A stretch of DNA of 64,000 bases from Flavobacteriaceae bacterium PS02293 (GTDB taxonomy: Bacteria > Bacteroidota > Bacteroidia > Flavobacteriales > Weeksellaceae), in assembly GCA_029960045.1 (NCBI GenBank), contig JASCOV010000006.1, positions 124,001 through 188,000 of the forward strand, in the 5' to 3' direction. Positions 17,952 through 25,986 of the stretch are shown piece by piece. Under the pieces are notes generated by a model. It ran no database searches. It was not told the origin of the DNA and saw nothing but the letters and a program-made list of their open reading frames with translations. Position numbers and translations under genes: made by a program. Position 1 is the stretch's first letter, and every line of letters starts with the position of its first letter.

Positions 17952-18605
17952 TTAGAACGTAATCGTATAGGTTCCTTGAGAAATATTCTGGGATTTTTTA
18001 GCTTTCACATATTGCTTTGTCCAGATTACGGCTGCTGTTACATTGCAGGCATCTTTGATTCCGCTGCTTCGTCCCGCATTGGTTACATTTCCGGCTTTGT
18101 CAATCGTGATGAACATTACGAGCTGACCTTTGGCTTTACAATTGTGAGAAGGTAATTTTCCGGCTTTTCCCATCGTTCCGGGAATGAAAGCGGTTAGAAT
18201 TCTGTCTTTGCCTATTTTGGTGATTTTTCCATCCTTAGAATCTTGGTTTCTGAGCGGAGTCGAAGAATCGTCTTTTTTGGCGAGTTTTTTATCCTCTTTT
18301 TCTGTTTTTTCAGATGTTGGAGTTTCCTTTTTCTCCTCTTTTACTGGAGTTGTTTCTTTAGCAATGGAGACTGTGTCAGCGGGCAAAACTTCAACATCCG
18401 GAACATAGATTTCTGGTTTGACGATAGAATCCTTTGTGGGTTCAATTTCCTGTTTCGGAATTTCTTCCACGATGGATTTCGGTTGCTCAGAAGCTTTGTA
18501 ATAAAGAGAATTAAATGAAAATAAAAGCACGAAGAAGACCAGCGCAACTACATAAAATGCAATCGGCAATCCTGATAATCTTTTGGTTCTTCTTCGGAAT
18601 TCCAT
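17952..18605 (-). CDS. TonB-like protein (short), downstream of exbB
   Basis: Inner-membrane-anchored periplasmic protein (217 aa). It has one N-terminal helix (about residues 14-33), then a Pro/Glu/Lys/Thr-rich spacer to about residue 120. The C-terminal domain starts at FIPGTMGKAG and contains VMFITIDKAGNVTNAGRSSG, close to that of the longer TonB-like protein upstream (19400-20329). Both share two Cys (HNC and DAC here) that could form a disulfide. It occupies the place where exbD would be expected, but has no Asp in the membrane helix and no ExbD features. A copy of a mini-palindrome lies in its spacer (18248-18267). Confidence 0.7.
   Translation of the reverse strand: MEFRRRTKRLSGLPIAFYVVALVFFVLLFSFNSLYYKASEQPKSIVEEIPKQEIEPTKDSIVKPEIYVPDVEVLPADTVSIAKETTPVKEEKKETPTSEKTEKEDKKLAKKDDSSTPLRNQDSKDGKITKIGKDRILTAFIPGTMGKAGKLPSHNCKAKGQLVMFITIDKAGNVTNAGRSSGIKDACNVTAAVIWTKQYVKAKKSQNISQGTYTITF
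18248..18267 (-). repeat. Mini-palindrome with TCGACTCCGCTC loop, inside a TonB-like gene
   Basis: On the minus strand TTCT-TCGACTCCGCTC-AGAA: a conserved 12-base loop in a 4-bp stem. The 16-base core CTTCGACTCCGCTCAG also occurs in hemD (47682-47697, other strand relative to its gene). Here it encodes the Ser-Ser-Thr-Pro-Leu-Arg stretch of the spacer. Confidence 0.65.
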
Positions 18606-18657
18606 TTATAAATTTTAATAATTATATAATCTCTAACTTCTAAAGGCTAGTTTCTAA

Positions 18658-19296
18658 TTAAGCCGGCTTATTGATAATATCCAAAAACTCATTCGTATGA
18701 AACTGAATTTTCATTAATAGATAATCAACTTTCGCAACCAAAATATTATGAAAAATATAAGATAAAAATCCAACAACCAATCCAATAACAGTTGGTGCTA
18801 ATGCTTTATAAAAGTCAGTAGCTAACATATTCTGAGATATAACAGTTTCAGTTTTTGATAAAGTACCGAAAGTAGAAGCCAAAATCAAAACGCCGCCAAG
18901 AAGTCCCAACATTGGCGCTGCACCAGAAAGTGTTGCAAGGAAACCAATATTTTTTTCAGCTTTGTTAAGTTCTATTTGTGCGTGAGTTTCCATCGCATTA
19001 GCAATTTCGCTGATTGGCCTTCCCAATCTGTTAAGTCCTTTTTCTACGCTTCTGGATTCAGGAGAATTATCTCTTCTGCAAAAGTCCACGGCAGATTGTA
19101 CTCTTCCGTCATTCAGAAGGTCGTTTACATTTTTTAGCAAATAAGGGTCAACTTGATTTTCTTTGTTTAAGGAATAAAATTTCTGTCCAAAGAAAACTAA
19201 GGCAGCAATTCCTGAGAATATCAGAATAATGATAAGCGTAACGCTGAGTAAGCCTCCGCCAAATAAAAATTCCCAAATAGAAGGTTGATTTGCCAT
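18658..19296 (-). CDS. exbB: MotA/TolQ/ExbB proton-channel family protein
   Basis: Inner-membrane proton channel subunit (212 aa) of the ExbB/TolQ type, which energises TonB. One N-terminal helix (about 13-35) and a cytoplasmic loop with the family motif near EKNIGFLATLSGAAPMLGLLGG are followed by two further helices. APTVIGLVVGFLSYIFHN is the conserved last-helix region. It lies between two TonB-like genes, 52 and 103 bp away, with no exbD between them. Confidence 0.88.
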   Translation of the reverse strand: MANQPSIWEFLFGGGLLSVTLIIILIFSGIAALVFFGQKFYSLNKENQVDPYLLKNVNDLLNDGRVQSAVDFCRRDNSPESRSVEKGLNRLGRPISEIANAMETHAQIELNKAEKNIGFLATLSGAAPMLGLLGGVLILASTFGTLSKTETVISQNMLATDFYKALAPTVIGLVVGFLSYIFHNILVAKVDYLLMKIQFHTNEFLDIINKPA

Positions 19297-19399
19297 AGTT
19301 TTTTAAATGTTATTTACAGTTTCAAATTTATGAATAACTTAAAGATTAATCTTGCTAGATTATTGAAAAGTTTACGAGAAATGATTATTAATAGGAATT

Positions 19400-20329
19400 T
19401 TAAAAAACAATTTTATAAGTTCCTTTAGATGATACGGAAGATGCTTCTGCTTTCACATATTGTTTTACCCAGCTTACTGCTGTACTCGAGACGCAAGGGT
19501 CAGAAACTCCGCTGAGACGTTTTGCAGAAATCACCTTTCCGGATTTGTCCACAGTATAAGAAATACTAATGCTTCCGCTTGCAGTACAGTCGTGATTGGG
19601 CTGTGCACCACCTCTTCCCATCGTTCCGGGGATGAAACCTACCAGTTTTCTATCGACTCCTATCAAGCTATTTCCGTCGCCGTCTCCGCCAAGTGGATCG
19701 CCGTAATTTCCAGGTCCTGTTCCATTGCCTTGAGAGCCGGATTTTGTACCTCTTCCTTTCAATAGATTTCCGATGGCTGCATTTCCTTTTCCGTCTCCGG
19801 TTGCATTTTCTTTTTTGATGTCACCTTTAGCGGTGGTTTTCCCAGTTATTGTTTTGGTGGAATTTGCAATAGCTGGAGAATTAGTTTTTTCTGTAGATTT
19901 TTTCGTTGCTACAGGTGGATTTTTCGTTCTGGTTGGGATTGGAACCGTGTTTTCAGGAACGTCTTTGTCTACTTTTTCTTTAGAAACTTTTGCAACCTCC
20001 GCCACAACTTCTTTTTCCTCCTTTTTTTCGATGATAGGAGCAGGGCTGCCTTCTTCCTCTTTCGGTTCTTCCAGGCCTTTTCCGTTTCTGTTGTCTCCGT
20101 AATTAATACGCATTTCTGTCAACTCAACAGGAATTATTTTTTCACTATCAACAGCAGTTATTTTTTTTGATTTAATAAAAGAAGCAGGAAGACAAAATAA
20201 AACCGAAAAAATAAAAATCCCAACCACCAAAGCTTTTGTAAGCGTAAAATCATAGTGTTTGCGAATCGCATATGCGCCGTAAGCCTTATGTTTATCTTCG
20301 AAAATAATATCATCCAGGTCCTGATACAT
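19400..20329 (-). CDS. TonB-like protein (long)
   Basis: Energy-transducer-like protein (309 aa) with the short cytosolic start common in Bacteroidota TonB relatives (DDIIFEDKHKAYGAYAIRKH). One membrane helix follows (about residues 33-53), then a long spacer rich in Pro/Lys/Glu/Thr/Gly. The C-terminal domain (FIPGTMGRGGAQ, then ISYTVDKSGKVISAKRLSG) has two Cys that match those of the shorter paralogue. It lacks the YP motif of classical TonB C-termini. It is the first gene of the minus-strand set tonB-like/exbB/tonB-like. Confidence 0.78.
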   Translation of the reverse strand: MYQDLDDIIFEDKHKAYGAYAIRKHYDFTLTKALVVGIFIFSVLFCLPASFIKSKKITAVDSEKIIPVELTEMRINYGDNRNGKGLEEPKEEEGSPAPIIEKKEEKEVVAEVAKVSKEKVDKDVPENTVPIPTRTKNPPVATKKSTEKTNSPAIANSTKTITGKTTAKGDIKKENATGDGKGNAAIGNLLKGRGTKSGSQGNGTGPGNYGDPLGGDGDGNSLIGVDRKLVGFIPGTMGRGGAQPNHDCTASGSISISYTVDKSGKVISAKRLSGVSDPCVSSTAVSWVKQYVKAEASSVSSKGTYKIVF

Positions 20330-20402
20330 AGCAAAAAACTTGTTTGCGTTATAAATTAATTTTATAACGATTCGTAAATATAAATATTATTTCCTGAAAA
20401 AA

Positions 20403-20861
20403 TTAGTCGTCCACTTCTATCTCATCCGGACGGAAATGGCATTTCAGCTTAAAAGGAATTGGATTCTCAGAACCAGTATAGAAATCTGTGATTTTTCCTG
20501 TCCAGCAAAGCTGGAGGTCATCGGTTTCATTTTTATCAAATTTGAGTTCATTTTCGAATAGAAAAGCATCCTCGTCATCAAAAAGATCAACTTCTGTAAA
20601 GATCTCATAGTCTGTATCTTCTACGATAAAAGTCTGTCCTTCCAATTCCGAAGTTGCCACAGGAAACTCGATGATGTCTAATGATAATTGAGGGAAATTG
20701 TATTGCAAAGAGTCGTCGTCAACGTGATCTAGAGAATCGTCTGTGATAATCTCAACTTCCAAGAAATTCTGCGCATTGATGTAAACAGACTTGCAATAAG
20801 TGTTCTTGATAAAGTACTTCAGAGTTTCCTCTGGATGATAGATCTTTAGTATTCCTTTCAT
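20403..20861 (-). CDS. Conserved-looking acidic hypothetical protein
   Basis: 152 aa, very acidic (runs such as FDDEDAFLFENE and a DEIEVDD end), no signal peptide or membrane helix. I do not recognise the family. Even codon use and a plausible start support a real gene. A perfect -7 box TATCTTTG lies upstream on the minus strand (plus 20908-20915), but no -33 match is seen. It precedes the TonB-like gene by 73 bp, with no clear functional link. Confidence 0.65.
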   Translation of the reverse strand: MKGILKIYHPEETLKYFIKNTYCKSVYINAQNFLEVEIITDDSLDHVDDDSLQYNFPQLSLDIIEFPVATSELEGQTFIVEDTDYEIFTEVDLFDDEDAFLFENELKFDKNETDDLQLCWTGKITDFYTGSENPIPFKLKCHFRPDEIEVDD

Positions 20862-21083
20862 TATAAGGATAATAAATTATGAAATGATTTTTTTTAATAG
20901 TGTTGAACAAAGATAAAAAATAGAATGAATGTGAAAAATTTTTATCAATTATTTTTAATGATAATGATCGAATTTAATAAAATTGTTGATATTGTATTAA
21001 TATGAGAATCTAACCCACAGAAAAAACAGGGTAAAAATTTATAATCATAAAATATTATCTTTACACTGCTTAAAAATTTTAGA

Positions 21084-22883
21084 ATGAAGACTCTTTATCA
21101 AATATTAATTTTTGCTGTGTTTACCCTTTCAGTTTTTTCCTGTAAAAAAGGAGACTCTCCGATGGTTAAAAATAAAGGATTCGAATCAAATTTAGATTCT
21201 ATTGCCGCAAATTATTACGAAGAATATCTTAAGTTTTATCCTCTGGAAGCTACTTCACAAGGCGACGAAAGATACAATGACCTTTTACCGAATAATCTAA
21301 GTTCTGATTTTATTAAAAAAGAAATTGCATTCTATAACTCGGTTCAGAATAAGTTGAAGTCTGTGGACTACAATTCTTTGAATAATGACCAGAAAGTGGT
21401 TTTCGACGTTTTAGAATACACATTGATTGACAAACAAGAACGTTACGCTTATCATCCGGAATATATTCCATTCACGCAGTTTGATGGTTTGCCTTTGACT
21501 TTTCCGATGTTGGGAAGCGGAAGTGGAATTCAGCCTTTTAAAACTGAAAAAGATTATGATAACTGGTTGAAAAGAATTGATGAATTTCCAATCTGGATGG
21601 ATTCTGCAATTGAAAATTTTAGATTAGGAATTAAAAATAATGTGGTTCTTCCGAAATCATTAGTCATAAAAATGATTCCTCAAATGAAAGCCGAAGAAAT
21701 CACAACTTTCGAAATCGAAAAAAATATTTTCTATGGACCAATCAAGAATCTTCCGAAAGATTTCAAACCGGTAACAGCTAATAAATATGCTAAGCTTTAT
21801 CAGGACGCTATCAAAAATAAATTGATTCCTGCTTATCTTAAAATGGCGGATTTTCTTGAGAAAGAATATCTCCCAAAATCCAGAGCAAGTGATGGTTATG
21901 GAGCTTTGCCAAATGGAAATAATATCTATGCTTATTACGTGAAAAGCTGGACAACAACAGATAAGACACCGGATGAGATTCATAAAACAGGACTTTCTGA
22001 AGTTGAAAGAATCCGTTCAGAAATGGAGAAAGTGAAAACTCAAGTTGGTTTCAAAGGTTCTTTGGAAGAATTCCTGAATTATGTAAAAACCGACCCGAAA
22101 GCAATGCCTTTCAAAACATCGCAAGAAGTTCTTGGAGCGTTTCAATCAATTCTTGATAAAATCGCTCCGAAGCTGAAAACGATGTTCAATATAACGCCAA
22201 AAACGCCTTTTGAAATCCGTCAAACCGAAAAATATAGAGAAGCTAGTGCGAGTGCAGAATATATCCAAGGAAGTCCGGATGGAAAACGTCCTGGGATTTT
22301 TTACACACCAATTCCAGACCCGAAAAAATTCAATGTGACATCGGGAATGGAGTCTCTTTTCCTTCACGAAGCGATTCCAGGTCATCATTATCAGATTTCC
22401 CTTCAACAAGAGAATTTGAAGTTGCCAAAGTTTATGAGATTCGGTTGGATTGGCGCTTATGGCGAAGGTTGGGCTTTGTATTGCGAGTCGCTCGGACCGG
22501 AGTTTGGACTTTATACAGACCCGTATCAGAAAATGGGTTCTTTGAGTGATGAGATGTTACGTGCTGTTCGTTTGGTTATCGATACAGGAATTCACACAGG
22601 GCAAATGTCTCGTGAAGAAGCAATTAAATATTTCTTGAGTAATGTGGCTTATGATGAAGCCGGAGCAACGGCAGAAGTGGAGCGCTATATGGCTTTGCCT
22701 GGACAAGCTTTGAGTTACAAAACCGGAGCGATGAAAATCAGAGAATTAAGAAACAAGTATCAAAAAGAACAGGGCAAGAAATTTAATTTGGCATCTTTTC
22801 ACGATGAAGTTTTAAGCCAAGGTTGTCTTCCACTGGAAGTTTTGGAAAGAAAAATGAATCTTTGGGCGAAAGGCGTAAAATAA
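21084..22883 (+). CDS. DUF885 family metallopeptidase-like lipoprotein
   Basis: Lipoprotein (599 aa) with signal peptide and lipobox VFSC. DUF885 proteins are gluzincin-like peptidases. The zinc motif HEAIPGHH is at residues 428-435, and the downstream YGEGWALYCE carries the third ligand Glu. The final DEAGATAEVERYMALPGQA motif is also typical. Likely a periplasmic or outer-membrane peptidase; substrate unknown. Its stop overlaps the ATG of the HPP gene by 1 bp (TAATG), so the two are translationally coupled. Confidence 0.88.
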   Translation: MKTLYQILIFAVFTLSVFSCKKGDSPMVKNKGFESNLDSIAANYYEEYLKFYPLEATSQGDERYNDLLPNNLSSDFIKKEIAFYNSVQNKLKSVDYNSLNNDQKVVFDVLEYTLIDKQERYAYHPEYIPFTQFDGLPLTFPMLGSGSGIQPFKTEKDYDNWLKRIDEFPIWMDSAIENFRLGIKNNVVLPKSLVIKMIPQMKAEEITTFEIEKNIFYGPIKNLPKDFKPVTANKYAKLYQDAIKNKLIPAYLKMADFLEKEYLPKSRASDGYGALPNGNNIYAYYVKSWTTTDKTPDEIHKTGLSEVERIRSEMEKVKTQVGFKGSLEEFLNYVKTDPKAMPFKTSQEVLGAFQSILDKIAPKLKTMFNITPKTPFEIRQTEKYREASASAEYIQGSPDGKRPGIFYTPIPDPKKFNVTSGMESLFLHEAIPGHHYQISLQQENLKLPKFMRFGWIGAYGEGWALYCESLGPEFGLYTDPYQKMGSLSDEMLRAVRLVIDTGIHTGQMSREEAIKYFLSNVAYDEAGATAEVERYMALPGQALSYKTGAMKIRELRNKYQKEQGKKFNLASFHDEVLSQGCLPLEVLERKMNLWAKGVK

Positions 22884-23479
22884 TGAGAAAGCATATCAAA
22901 AGAAGACTAAGACACACCAAATATATATTTTATCAGGAAACACTTGTTGATTTCAAAGACCATTTTTGGTCGTTTCTTGGTGCTTTTTTCGGAATCGGAT
23001 TGATTGCTTTTCTTCAATCTCAACATTTCTCTGAGATTGAAAATGTCTTTCTAATTGGTTCATTTGGCGCATCAAGCGTTTTGATTTATGGCGCTGTCAA
23101 TAGTCCTTTGGCTCAACCAAGAAATCTGATTGGTGGGCACGTTTTGTCAGCTTTGGTTGGTGTTACAGTTTTTAAATTTTTACCGGAAATTCTCTGGCTG
23201 AATGCTTCTGTTGCAGTTGCTTCTTCTATTGTTGTTATGCAAATCACAAAAACAATGCATCCGCCAGGAGGAGCGACAGCTTTGATTGCGGTTCTTCCAT
23301 CAGATAAAATTCAGGAATTGGGATATTGTTATGCGTTGTCGCCGGTTTTGAGTGGCGCATTGATTTTATTAATTGTGGCCTTGATCTTCAATAACATTCC
23401 GAAAGGTCGAAAATATCCGCATCGAATTCGTCAATCCAAATATGTTCATATGAGGAGAATGATGAAAAATAAAGATTAA
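22883..23479 (+). CDS. HPP family membrane protein
   Basis: Integral membrane protein (198 aa) of the HPP family, with four to five hydrophobic helices. The signature MHPPGGATALIAVL is near residue 126, preceded by GSFGASSVLIYG and LAQPRNLIGGH. HPP proteins have been linked to nitrite transport in cyanobacteria and plants (family knowledge); the role here is unproved. I use the ATG at 22883 rather than 22823, because the first 20 codons would lie wholly within the DUF885 gene. Confidence 0.85.
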   Translation: MRKHIKRRLRHTKYIFYQETLVDFKDHFWSFLGAFFGIGLIAFLQSQHFSEIENVFLIGSFGASSVLIYGAVNSPLAQPRNLIGGHVLSALVGVTVFKFLPEILWLNASVAVASSIVVMQITKTMHPPGGATALIAVLPSDKIQELGYCYALSPVLSGALILLIVALIFNNIPKGRKYPHRIRQSKYVHMRRMMKNKD

Positions 23480-23482
23480 ATT

Positions 23483-23926
23483 ATGATAATAGAAAGTCTG
23501 AAATCACTTTATAATAGAGATTTAAACAAATTAAAATTTGAAATCGAATCTTATCAAAGTGAAGAATCCATTTGGAAAATCGATAAAAATATTTTGAATT
23601 CTGCAGGGAATCTTTGTCTTCATTTGGTAGGAAATCTCAATACTTACATTGGCGCGGAATTGGGAAAAACCGGATATATCAGAAATCGTGAACTCGAATT
23701 TTCTCTGAAAAATATTCCCAGAACTGAATTGATTGAAAAAGTTGAATCTACAATAAAAATGATTGATTCTACATTGGATAAATTATCTCAAGAAGACTTA
23801 GAAAAAGATTATCCACAAGAATCATTAGGCTACAAAATGACAACCGAATATTTCCTAATTCATTTGCTTTCTCATCTGGATTATCATTTGGGACAAATCA
23901 ATTATCACAGAAGATTATTAGATTAA
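23483..23926 (+). CDS. DinB family protein
   Basis: 147-aa four-helix bundle of the DinB/YfiT type, which often binds a metal through three His. Candidate ligands are in LNSAGNLCLHLVGNLN and in the C-terminal HLLSHLDYHLGQINYH. Such proteins are commonly thiol-dependent transferases or of unknown function. It follows the HPP gene by 3 bp and is convergent with the nth gene, whose stop it abuts. Confidence 0.82.
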   Translation: MIIESLKSLYNRDLNKLKFEIESYQSEESIWKIDKNILNSAGNLCLHLVGNLNTYIGAELGKTGYIRNRELEFSLKNIPRTELIEKVESTIKMIDSTLDKLSQEDLEKDYPQESLGYKMTTEYFLIHLLSHLDYHLGQINYHRRLLD

Positions 23927-24547
23927 TTACTTTTCAAACAACATTTTAGTCAAAAAATCCTTCTCCTGATTTCCTCTCGCAGGCGAATATTCTCGTCCGT
24001 AGAAAATAATTTGAAGATGCAATTTGTTCCAGACACTTTCGTCCCAAATACTTTTCGCATCACGTTCGGTTTCGACAACATTTTTGCCTGATGTCAGTTT
24101 CCATTGTGTCATCAATCTGTGGATATGCGTGTCAACCGGAAAAGCAGGAAAACCAAATCCCTGACTCATTACGACAGAAGCCGTTTTGTGACCAACACCG
24201 GCTAAACCTTCCAATTCTTCATAAGTCTGAGGAACAACCGAATTATATTTTTCCACCAAAACTTCCGCCATTTTTTTTAGGTTTTTTGCTTTAGAATTGG
24301 TTAATCCAATTTCTTTAATCAATTCTCGGATTTCTTCAAAGCTCAACTTTGCCATTTTCTCAGGCGTGTCTGCGACTGCAAAGAGTTTTGGTGTGATTTG
24401 ATTCACTTTTTTGTCCGTTGTTTGGGCAGAAAGCGCAACCGCAACCATCAGAGTATAAACGTCTTTGTGCTCCAGCGGAATCGGAACTTCGGGATATAAT
24501 TTTTCTAATTCTTCCTGAACAATCTGGGCTCTTTGCTTTTTCGTCAT
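23927..24547 (-). CDS. nth: Endonuclease III, lacking the Fe-S cluster ligands
   Basis: Base-excision-repair glycosylase/AP lyase (206 aa) for oxidised pyrimidines. The helix-hairpin-helix segment LAGVGHKTASVV holds the catalytic Lys121, and FPVDTHIHRL holds Asp139. The C-terminus reads HLQIIFYGREYSPARGNQEKDF, where most Nth proteins carry the four Cys of a [4Fe-4S] cluster. This protein contains no cysteine at all. The start at 24547 (MTKKQRAQ) is preferred to the Met at 24571, which overlaps the divergent promoter area. Confidence 0.9.
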   Translation of the reverse strand: MTKKQRAQIVQEELEKLYPEVPIPLEHKDVYTLMVAVALSAQTTDKKVNQITPKLFAVADTPEKMAKLSFEEIRELIKEIGLTNSKAKNLKKMAEVLVEKYNSVVPQTYEELEGLAGVGHKTASVVMSQGFGFPAFPVDTHIHRLMTQWKLTSGKNVVETERDAKSIWDESVWNKLHLQIIFYGREYSPARGNQEKDFLTKMLFEK

Positions 24548-24563
24548 TTTGATGCTAACTTTG
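24532..24563 (+). promoter_or_regulatory. Promoter of bcp, overlapping the start of nth
   Basis: TTTG at 24532-24535, 20-bp spacer, TAACTTTG at 24556-24563: exact consensus match 19 bp before the bcp ATG. The opposite strand carries a -7-like TATTTTTG (plus 24569-24576) reading towards nth, so the two divergent promoters interleave. Confidence 0.7.
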
Positions 24564-24582
24564 TCGTACAAAAATAGAAATT

Positions 24583-25029
24583 ATGTTGAAGGTTGGCGAT
24601 TCTTTACCGGAATTTATCGGAACAAACCAAAACGGAGAACAAATCGATTCTCAAAAACTGAAAGGCAAAAAACTCGTGGTTTTCTTTTATCCGAAAGCGA
24701 GTACGCCAGGTTGTACTGCAGAAGCCTGTAATTTGAGAGACAATTATTCGGTTTTGAAACAAAAAGGTTTTCAATTGATTGGAGTGAGTGCAGACTCCGA
24801 AAAACGTCAGAAAAATTTCTCTGACAAATATGAATTGCCGTTTGATGTCATTGCGGACGAAAATCACGATGTTATAGACAAATTCGGAGTTTGGCAGTTG
24901 AAGAAATTTATGGGAAGAGAGTTTATGGGAATTGTTAGAACAACTTTTGTTTTTGATGAAAAAGGAATTTGTATTCAGGTTATTGAGAAAGTAAAAACCA
25001 AAGACCACGCTTCTCAGATTTTGGAATAA
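24583..25029 (+). CDS. bcp: Thioredoxin-dependent thiol peroxidase (Bcp/PrxQ)
   Basis: Cytosolic peroxiredoxin of the PrxQ/BCP class (148 aa, normal length) that reduces hydroperoxides with thioredoxin. The motif FYPKASTPGCTAEACN holds the peroxidatic Cys44 and, five residues on, the resolving Cys49. This is the helix-internal disulfide type. VSADSEKRQKNF and the end segment ARTT-like VRTTFVFDEKG are in the expected order. It is divergent from nth and is ended by convergent transcription of the AraC gene, whose stop it touches. Confidence 0.92.
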   Translation: MLKVGDSLPEFIGTNQNGEQIDSQKLKGKKLVVFFYPKASTPGCTAEACNLRDNYSVLKQKGFQLIGVSADSEKRQKNFSDKYELPFDVIADENHDVIDKFGVWQLKKFMGREFMGIVRTTFVFDEKGICIQVIEKVKTKDHASQILE

Positions 25030-25875
25030 TTAAATATTCAATTTCCGATATTCTGTCGGTGTTTGATTTTTAATTTTCTTGAATATCCTGTTATAATAAG
25101 GAATATCATTAAAACCAGAAGCGACACAGATTTCCGAAACCGACATTTTTGTTTTCAATAACATTTGACACGACGATTCAATTCTGAAATCTGTAAGATA
25201 AGTCACAAACGATTTTCCGGTCATCTTTTTGAAAAACAAACAGAAAGTCGATTTTGGCATTCCTGCAATTTTAGCCACTTCATCCAGCTCTATTGCACGA
25301 TGAAAATTACTCAAGATAAACATATAAATCTCGTGAAGTTTCTTTTCGTTTTTTCTTTCAGAAGTTCTGTTGCCGACGATGTTGACAGATTTGGAAGAAG
25401 AGATTTGGTCAAGAATCAGAATCAGGCTTGATAAACGTTCTATTGTATTTTGAGAACTCATTTTCTTCATCAATTCCTGAAGTTTTTTCTGAGTTTCTCC
25501 AAAGAATGATAATGCATTTTGATTTTCCTTAATGTCAGAAATTGTTTTATTAAGTTCTGAAAATGAGTTTTTTAAATTGTCAAGAAATTCGCTTTTAATG
25601 AAAACACAGATGTTCTCGATTTTGCCTTCTTCATCGTGAACATTTTTATCAAAAGACCAGCAATGCGGAATGTCAGGTGGAATCAAAATAATTTCACCTT
25701 CCGAAAAACTCTCGACAACATCACCTATGATTCTGATTCCCGAACCTGTAATGATGTAAGCCAATTCCCAAGTTTCCTGCTGATGCATCGGAACCTGCTT
25801 ATCAAACGGAATACGAACGTGGTCAAAACTAAAAGTTTCGGTCGAATTACTTGGATAATATTTTAAATTTTTCAT
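25030..25875 (-). CDS. AraC family transcriptional regulator with cupin sensor
   Basis: 281 aa. The N-terminal cupin-type sensor (VPMHQQETWELAYIITGSG, then FSEGEIILIPPDIPHCW) is followed by a linker and a C-terminal AraC double helix-turn-helix (about residues 180-281). The latter includes LDEVAKIAGMPKSTFCLFFKKMTG and SVSEICVASGFNDIPYYNRIFKK. It is divergent from the acyltransferase gene. The shared intergenic region carries a 21-bp-spaced direct repeat that is a plausible binding site. Ligand unknown. Confidence 0.9.
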   Translation of the reverse strand: MKNLKYYPSNSTETFSFDHVRIPFDKQVPMHQQETWELAYIITGSGIRIIGDVVESFSEGEIILIPPDIPHCWSFDKNVHDEEGKIENICVFIKSEFLDNLKNSFSELNKTISDIKENQNALSFFGETQKKLQELMKKMSSQNTIERLSSLILILDQISSSKSVNIVGNRTSERKNEKKLHEIYMFILSNFHRAIELDEVAKIAGMPKSTFCLFFKKMTGKSFVTYLTDFRIESSCQMLLKTKMSVSEICVASGFNDIPYYNRIFKKIKNQTPTEYRKLNI

Positions 25876-25907
25876 TTCTAAAATCTAAAATTAATTCTAT
25901 TTTTAGA

Positions 25908-25940
25908 ATATCGGACAATAATAAAAAAATATCAGACAAT
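25908..25940. promoter_or_regulatory. Candidate AraC-type operator: two direct repeats 21 bp apart
   Basis: ATATCGGACAAT (25908-25919) and ATATCAGACAAT (25929-25940) match at 11 of 12 positions with exactly 21 bp start to start, i.e. two helical turns. AraC-family dimers typically bind such direct repeats. The downstream half-site ends 20 bp before a -7 box TATTTTTG (25961-25968), where a poor -33 box would lie. This fits activator placement for the acyltransferase gene. An inverted repeat ATTCTA-TTTT-TAGAAT lies next to it at 25894-25909. Confidence 0.6.
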
Positions 25941-25986
25941 TCTGGAGATTTCATTCTCATTATTTTTGACCAATTTTAAAATCAGT

